Assembly: GCF_023276405.1 (NCBI RefSeq)
Contig: NZ_JALRMO010000001.1
Location: 6,969,501 to 7,033,500 of the forward strand
Length of the DNA stretch: 64,000 bases
DNA from: Paenibacillus hamazuiensis
GTDB taxonomy: Bacteria; Bacillota; Bacilli; Paenibacillales; NBRC-103111
Direction: 5' to 3'
Positions 60,885 through 64,000 of this stretch are shown here, in pieces (position 1 is the first letter of the stretch; every line of letters begins with the position of its first letter). Below the pieces are notes generated by a model, which saw only the letters and a list, made by a program, of their open reading frames with translations, did no database searches and had not been told where the DNA came from. The position numbers and the translations under genes were made by a program.

Positions 60885-61121
60885 GCGCGGAGACACATCG
60901 TTTTGCACAAGCAAAATGTGTGACGACCGGCGCGAGGTTGAGTCACATTATAGCTCCCGAGGCATCGCACCAAAAGTAAAGCGTGTCAGGCATGGGATTT
61001 TTACCCGAAGGTAAAAGTCCATTCCTGACAAACGCGGACTAGAAGCGAGCTGCCGCTCCAATCGGGCGGGTCCGGGGCGCCCGAGCGCCTGGGGTCCCCC
61101 TTTGGGGGATTTAGGGGGGAC
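60885..61121 (+). repeat. Structured intergenic repeat, copy C
   Basis: Third copy. Hairpin 1 ACACAT(CG)TTTTGC-ACAA-GCAAAATGTGT (60893-60921); AAAGTAAAGCG; hairpin 2 TGTCAGG...CCTGACA (60984-61030) with ACCCGAAGG; AACGCGGACTAGAAGCGAGC; GGGGCGCCCGAGCGCC; then the terminal CCCCC-TTT-GGGGG hairpin and TTTAGGGGGG. The GCTTTGCGGAGC hairpin present in A and B is absent. It occupies nearly all the ftsX-M23 gap and sits close before the M23 ribosome site. Confidence 0.85.
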
Positions 61122-61148
61122 GAACCTTTAGGGGGAGGTATTATTACC

Positions 61149-62339
61149 GTGAAAAAGTCCATACTGCCCTGGGCGGTTACGGCAGCATTAGTAGGAACGC
61201 TGATAGCGCCGCAGCTCGGGCTTGCCTTGTCGGAATCGGCGCGAATCGATCAGGAACTGGCCCAGCTCAAGAAGCAGAAGGCGGCCGCTCAGCAAAAAGC
61301 GAACGAAGCGCAAAGCCAAATCAATAAAGTGCAGCAGGAAAAGCAGCAAGCTGCCAAAGATATCGATACGATTATGGATCAGCTCGACGAGACGAATCAA
61401 AAGCTGGCCGAGTTGAATAAAAAAGTAGAGGACACGACGGCCGAGCTGAAAGAAAGCGCGAAAAACCTCGAGGATGCCGAGGGCCGGGTAGCCGCGCGCG
61501 ATCAGATGCTGAAGTCCCGGCTTCGCCTGATGTACATGAACGGCGTCGTCTCGTACGCCGACGTACTGCTCAGCTCGACCAGCTTCACCGATTTTCTCGA
61601 TCGTCTGAACGCGTTGAAGACGATCGTAAGTCAGGATAAGGAAATACTCGAAGCAAACCAGCGGGACCGCGACCTGATCGCCGAGAAAAAGAAGGCGGTC
61701 GAGCTTCAGCTCGCTGAAGTCAAGCAGCTGTACAGCGACGCCGAGGCGGTCAGAAGCGATCTGGCTGCGAAGGAAAAGGAAAAAGAGGTTAAGATCGCGA
61801 GCCTTTCCAAAAAGGAAAAGGACCTCGAAGATATTTCCGAGGAGCAGGAACGTCTCCTCATGCAGTTCGCCAAGAAGGAATCGCAGCTGCTTGCCGAACA
61901 GGTGAAATCAAAAAAGAAAACGGTCAATTTTACATACAGCGGCGGAAAATTCGGCTATCCGCTCGTCAAACAGGCACCGATGACCTCGGACTTCGGAGTT
62001 CGAAAGGATCCGTTTACGGGCAAACAAGCCGGACATACCGGCATCGATTTAGGCGCTCCGCAGGGTACGGACATTTTGGCGGCGGAAGGCGGCGTCGTCA
62101 TTATGGCCGGTTGGTGGAGCGGTTACGGCAATACCGTCATCATCGACCACGGCAAAGGCGTCTGGACGCTATACGGCCATATCCGCAATGACGGCATCGT
62201 TGTCGAGAAAGGCGAGACCGTCAAACGGGGGCAAAAAATCGCCGAAGTCGGCTCCACGGGCCGTTCGACCGGGTATCATCTGCACTTCGAGGTGCGCATC
62301 AATGAGGAGCCGGTTGACCCTAAGCCTTATTTGCGATAA
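61149..62339 (+). CDS. M23-family murein hydrolase with coiled coil (EnvC/CwlO-like partner of FtsEX)
   Basis: 396 aa, GTG 61149 behind GGGGGAGG. An N-terminal signal peptide (KKSILPWAVTAALVGTLIAP ending near ALS), then a long Gln/Lys/Glu-rich coiled coil (about 30-260), and the C-terminal LytM/M23 domain with the metal ligands in HTGIDLGAPQG and HLHFEVRIN (last 110 residues). The layout matches EnvC/PcsB-like proteins that FtsEX activates, and the gene directly follows ftsEX. Secreted, acts on peptidoglycan cross-links; regulation through FtsX is inferred. Confidence 0.93.
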   Translation: MKKSILPWAVTAALVGTLIAPQLGLALSESARIDQELAQLKKQKAAAQQKANEAQSQINKVQQEKQQAAKDIDTIMDQLDETNQKLAELNKKVEDTTAELKESAKNLEDAEGRVAARDQMLKSRLRLMYMNGVVSYADVLLSSTSFTDFLDRLNALKTIVSQDKEILEANQRDRDLIAEKKKAVELQLAEVKQLYSDAEAVRSDLAAKEKEKEVKIASLSKKEKDLEDISEEQERLLMQFAKKESQLLAEQVKSKKKTVNFTYSGGKFGYPLVKQAPMTSDFGVRKDPFTGKQAGHTGIDLGAPQGTDILAAEGGVVIMAGWWSGYGNTVIIDHGKGVWTLYGHIRNDGIVVEKGETVKRGQKIAEVGSTGRSTGYHLHFEVRINEEPVDPKPYLR

Positions 62340-62446
62340 GCTTTTTTCGAGAAGCGGGCCGTATTCCAGTTAATAAATGGGTACAGCTTGTCATATACTA
62401 AAAGGACGATAGCTTGACGGGCTAAGCAAAAGGCGGTGGAACTTGA

Positions 62447-63892
62447 ATGACATTTAAAGGTCGCACGGTATTGGCATTTATTTTACTGGCGATGTTTGCC
62501 AGCAGCATCATGACGCTGACGCTGGTGCAGCCTTCCTTTCTTGCGGAAAAAGGAGGCCAAGTGTCGGCGGCGGTCAGATCGGGAGGGCTCACCTCCAAAG
62601 ACATCGGCAAGCTGTCGACCACGTTTCAGCTCATCGAAAGCAAATATTTGAGCGAGGTCGATCATGATAAGGTGATCAACGGCGCGATTAACGGAATGCT
62701 TGCTACGCTGGACGATCCGTTTACGGTCTATATGGATCAAAAGGAAGCGAAGCAATTTGACGAAAGCATCACGTCTTCGTTCCAGGGCATCGGGGCGGAG
62801 GTATCGTTGGAAGACGGTAAGGTGACCATCGTTTCGCCGATCAAAGGCTCGCCGGCCGACAAGGCGGGGCTTCATGCCAACGATATCATCGTTTCCATCA
62901 ACGGAGAGAAGCTGGACGGCTTGACGCTCAATCAGGCGGTCATGAAAATCCGCGGCCCGAAAGGCACGCAAGCGAAGCTGGAAGTGATTCGCGCGGGGTC
63001 GACGGAGCCAATCCAGTTCATCGTCGTGCGCGACGACATCGATGTGGAGACGGTATTCAGCGAAATGCTGGACAATAACATCGGCAAAATCGAAATCCGC
63101 CAGTTCTCGAGCAATACCGCGCAGCGGTTCAAGGAGCAGTTAAAGGCTCTCGAGGATAAGGGCATGAAAGGTCTGATCATCGACGTGCGCAACGATCCGG
63201 GCGGACTTTTGTCGTCCGTGGTGGAGATCGTCGAGCCGTTCGTGCCGAAAGGCAAGCCGATCGTCCAGATCGAGAACCGGAAGGGCGAGCGGGAGCAAAC
63301 CCCTTCGAACGGCGGCACGAAAAATTATCCGGTGTCCGTGCTCATCAACAAGGGGAGCGCCAGCGCGTCGGAAATTTTGGCGGGGGCGCTGCATGACTCG
63401 GCCGGCAGCAAGCTGATCGGGGAAACGTCGTTCGGTAAGGGTACCGTCCAGGTGACGTTCGAGAAGGAGATGGGCGACGGAAGCAATATCAAGATGACCG
63501 TCTACAAATGGCTCACTCCCAACGGCACATGGATTCATAAAAAAGGCATCGAGCCGGACATTCCGGTTGAGCAGCCGGCTTACTACAAGGTGCTTCCGCT
63601 CAGCAAAAAAGCGACGCTGAAGCCGGATACGACCGGAGACGATGTGAAAAACCTGCAGCTGATGCTGACGGGTCTCGGCTTTGATCCGGGCCGGACGGAC
63701 GGCTATTTCAGTGAACAAACGGCCACGGCGGTCAAAGCGTTCCAGCGTGTAAACGGGCTGCCGATGACAGGCGAAGTCGATACGGATACGGCGAACAAGG
63801 TAGAGAAGGGGATCCTTGCTTTAATCCGCGATCCGAAAAACGACCTTCAGCTGAAGGCGGCCGTCCAATACATGCAGACGGCAGTGAAATAA
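62447..63892 (+). CDS. ctpB: S41-family C-terminal processing protease (CtpB-type)
   Basis: 481 aa. Single N-terminal membrane anchor (TVLAFILLAMFASSIMTLTL), a PDZ domain at about 110-190 (GIGAEVSLEDGKVTIV, SPADKAGLHANDIIVSINGE), the S41 core with catalytic Ser in GSASASEILAGALHDSAG (about residue 307) and Lys in GETSFGKGTVQVTF (about 332), and a C-terminal peptidoglycan-binding domain (LQLMLTGLGFDPGRTDGYFS). In B. subtilis ctpB follows ftsEX and cleaves a sporulation checkpoint protein. ATG 62447 behind GGCGGTGG. Confidence 0.94.
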   Translation: MTFKGRTVLAFILLAMFASSIMTLTLVQPSFLAEKGGQVSAAVRSGGLTSKDIGKLSTTFQLIESKYLSEVDHDKVINGAINGMLATLDDPFTVYMDQKEAKQFDESITSSFQGIGAEVSLEDGKVTIVSPIKGSPADKAGLHANDIIVSINGEKLDGLTLNQAVMKIRGPKGTQAKLEVIRAGSTEPIQFIVVRDDIDVETVFSEMLDNNIGKIEIRQFSSNTAQRFKEQLKALEDKGMKGLIIDVRNDPGGLLSSVVEIVEPFVPKGKPIVQIENRKGEREQTPSNGGTKNYPVSVLINKGSASASEILAGALHDSAGSKLIGETSFGKGTVQVTFEKEMGDGSNIKMTVYKWLTPNGTWIHKKGIEPDIPVEQPAYYKVLPLSKKATLKPDTTGDDVKNLQLMLTGLGFDPGRTDGYFSEQTATAVKAFQRVNGLPMTGEVDTDTANKVEKGILALIRDPKNDLQLKAAVQYMQTAVK

Positions 63893-63941
63893 ACTGGAAA
63901 TTGGCGTCCGGAGCAGGATTCCGGCAAAGCGGCGTCGAATG

Positions 63942-63988
63942 AGAATAAGAAGGCAGGCTGCAAGGTCTCGCCTTCTTATTCTTTTATT
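63942..63988 (+). terminator. Terminator of ctpB
   Basis: AGAATAAGAAGGC (63942-63954) pairs perfectly with GCCTTCTTATTCT (63970-63982), followed by TTTATTTT. Confidence 0.95.
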
Positions 63989-63990
63989 TT

Positions 63991-64000
63991 AAGGAGTCAT
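63991..64000 (+). promoter_or_regulatory. Ribosome binding site of the next (off-window) gene
   Basis: AAGGAG at 63991-63996 is followed by TCAT at the window end; a start codon just beyond is expected. The gene itself is not visible. Confidence 0.5.

Overview
The window looks like chromosomal DNA of a motile, Gram-positive, spore-former-type Bacillota, most likely a Paenibacillus or close relative. Three things point there. Gene order (flgL, DUF6470/yviE, fliW, csrA, hag, then flaG, fliD, fliS, fliT, hpf, secA, prfB, ftsEX, ctpB) matches the Bacillus subtilis backbone. Ribosome binding sites are strong and purine-rich, with frequent GTG/TTG starts. An argCJBDFGH block lies between yitT and ftsEX. 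The species is inferred, not proven.

Layout. 1-3.7 kb: late flagellar genes ending in flagellin (hag), with a SigD-type promoter and a leader carrying CsrA-type hairpins. 3.8-33.5 kb: a large flagellin-glycosylation island inserted between hag and flaG. It holds a Maf/DUF115 glycosyltransferase, a CDP-sugar module (rfbF, rfbG, two C-methyltransferases, a short-chain dehydrogenase, a split transketolase), several glycosyltransferases, and a nonulosonic (pseudaminic-like) acid set (pseB, spsF/pseF-like, GNAT, pseI, formyltransferase, pseC), plus accessory enzymes including an SDR/ATP-grasp fusion and a DUF4910 peptidase. The part up to about 23 kb is visibly AT-rich; from glf onward the base composition becomes GC-richer. 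The CDP-sugar module is flanked by broken copies of its neighbours (a pseB stub on the left, a maf tail on the right).

33.6-36.4 kb: flaG-fliD-fliS-fliT from a second SigD-type promoter. 36.4-40.1 kb, minus strand: a second flagellin whose variable domain is a zinc metallopeptidase (HExxH), i.e. a flagellinolysin, broken 27 codons before its end by a 1,954-bp IS1634-like insertion with a perfect 5-bp target duplication. 40.3-46.2 kb: cold-shock protein, long-form hibernation factor, secA, prfB with its +1 frameshift, and a YitT membrane protein. 46.2-48.2 kb: a structured repeat and an IS110-family element with a frameshifted transposase. 48.3-56.8 kb: arginine biosynthesis argC-J-B-D-F-G-H behind a promoter overlapped by two ARG boxes. 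56.8-64 kb: VanW protein, ftsEX, an M23 murein hydrolase and a CtpB-type protease, with the final terminator and the ribosome binding site of the next gene.

How it works together: SigD and CsrA/FliW control flagellin production; the island builds at least two unusual sugars and attaches them to flagellin; FliS/FliT/FliD/FlaG handle filament export and capping. The most novel-looking signals are a three-copy intergenic structured element whose stems change in a compensated way between copies (one copy split by a MITE-like insertion), the interrupted flagellinolysin with its own SigD/CsrA-like control, and a branched-chain-sugar-like enzyme set linked by recurrent C-terminal Rossmann modules.
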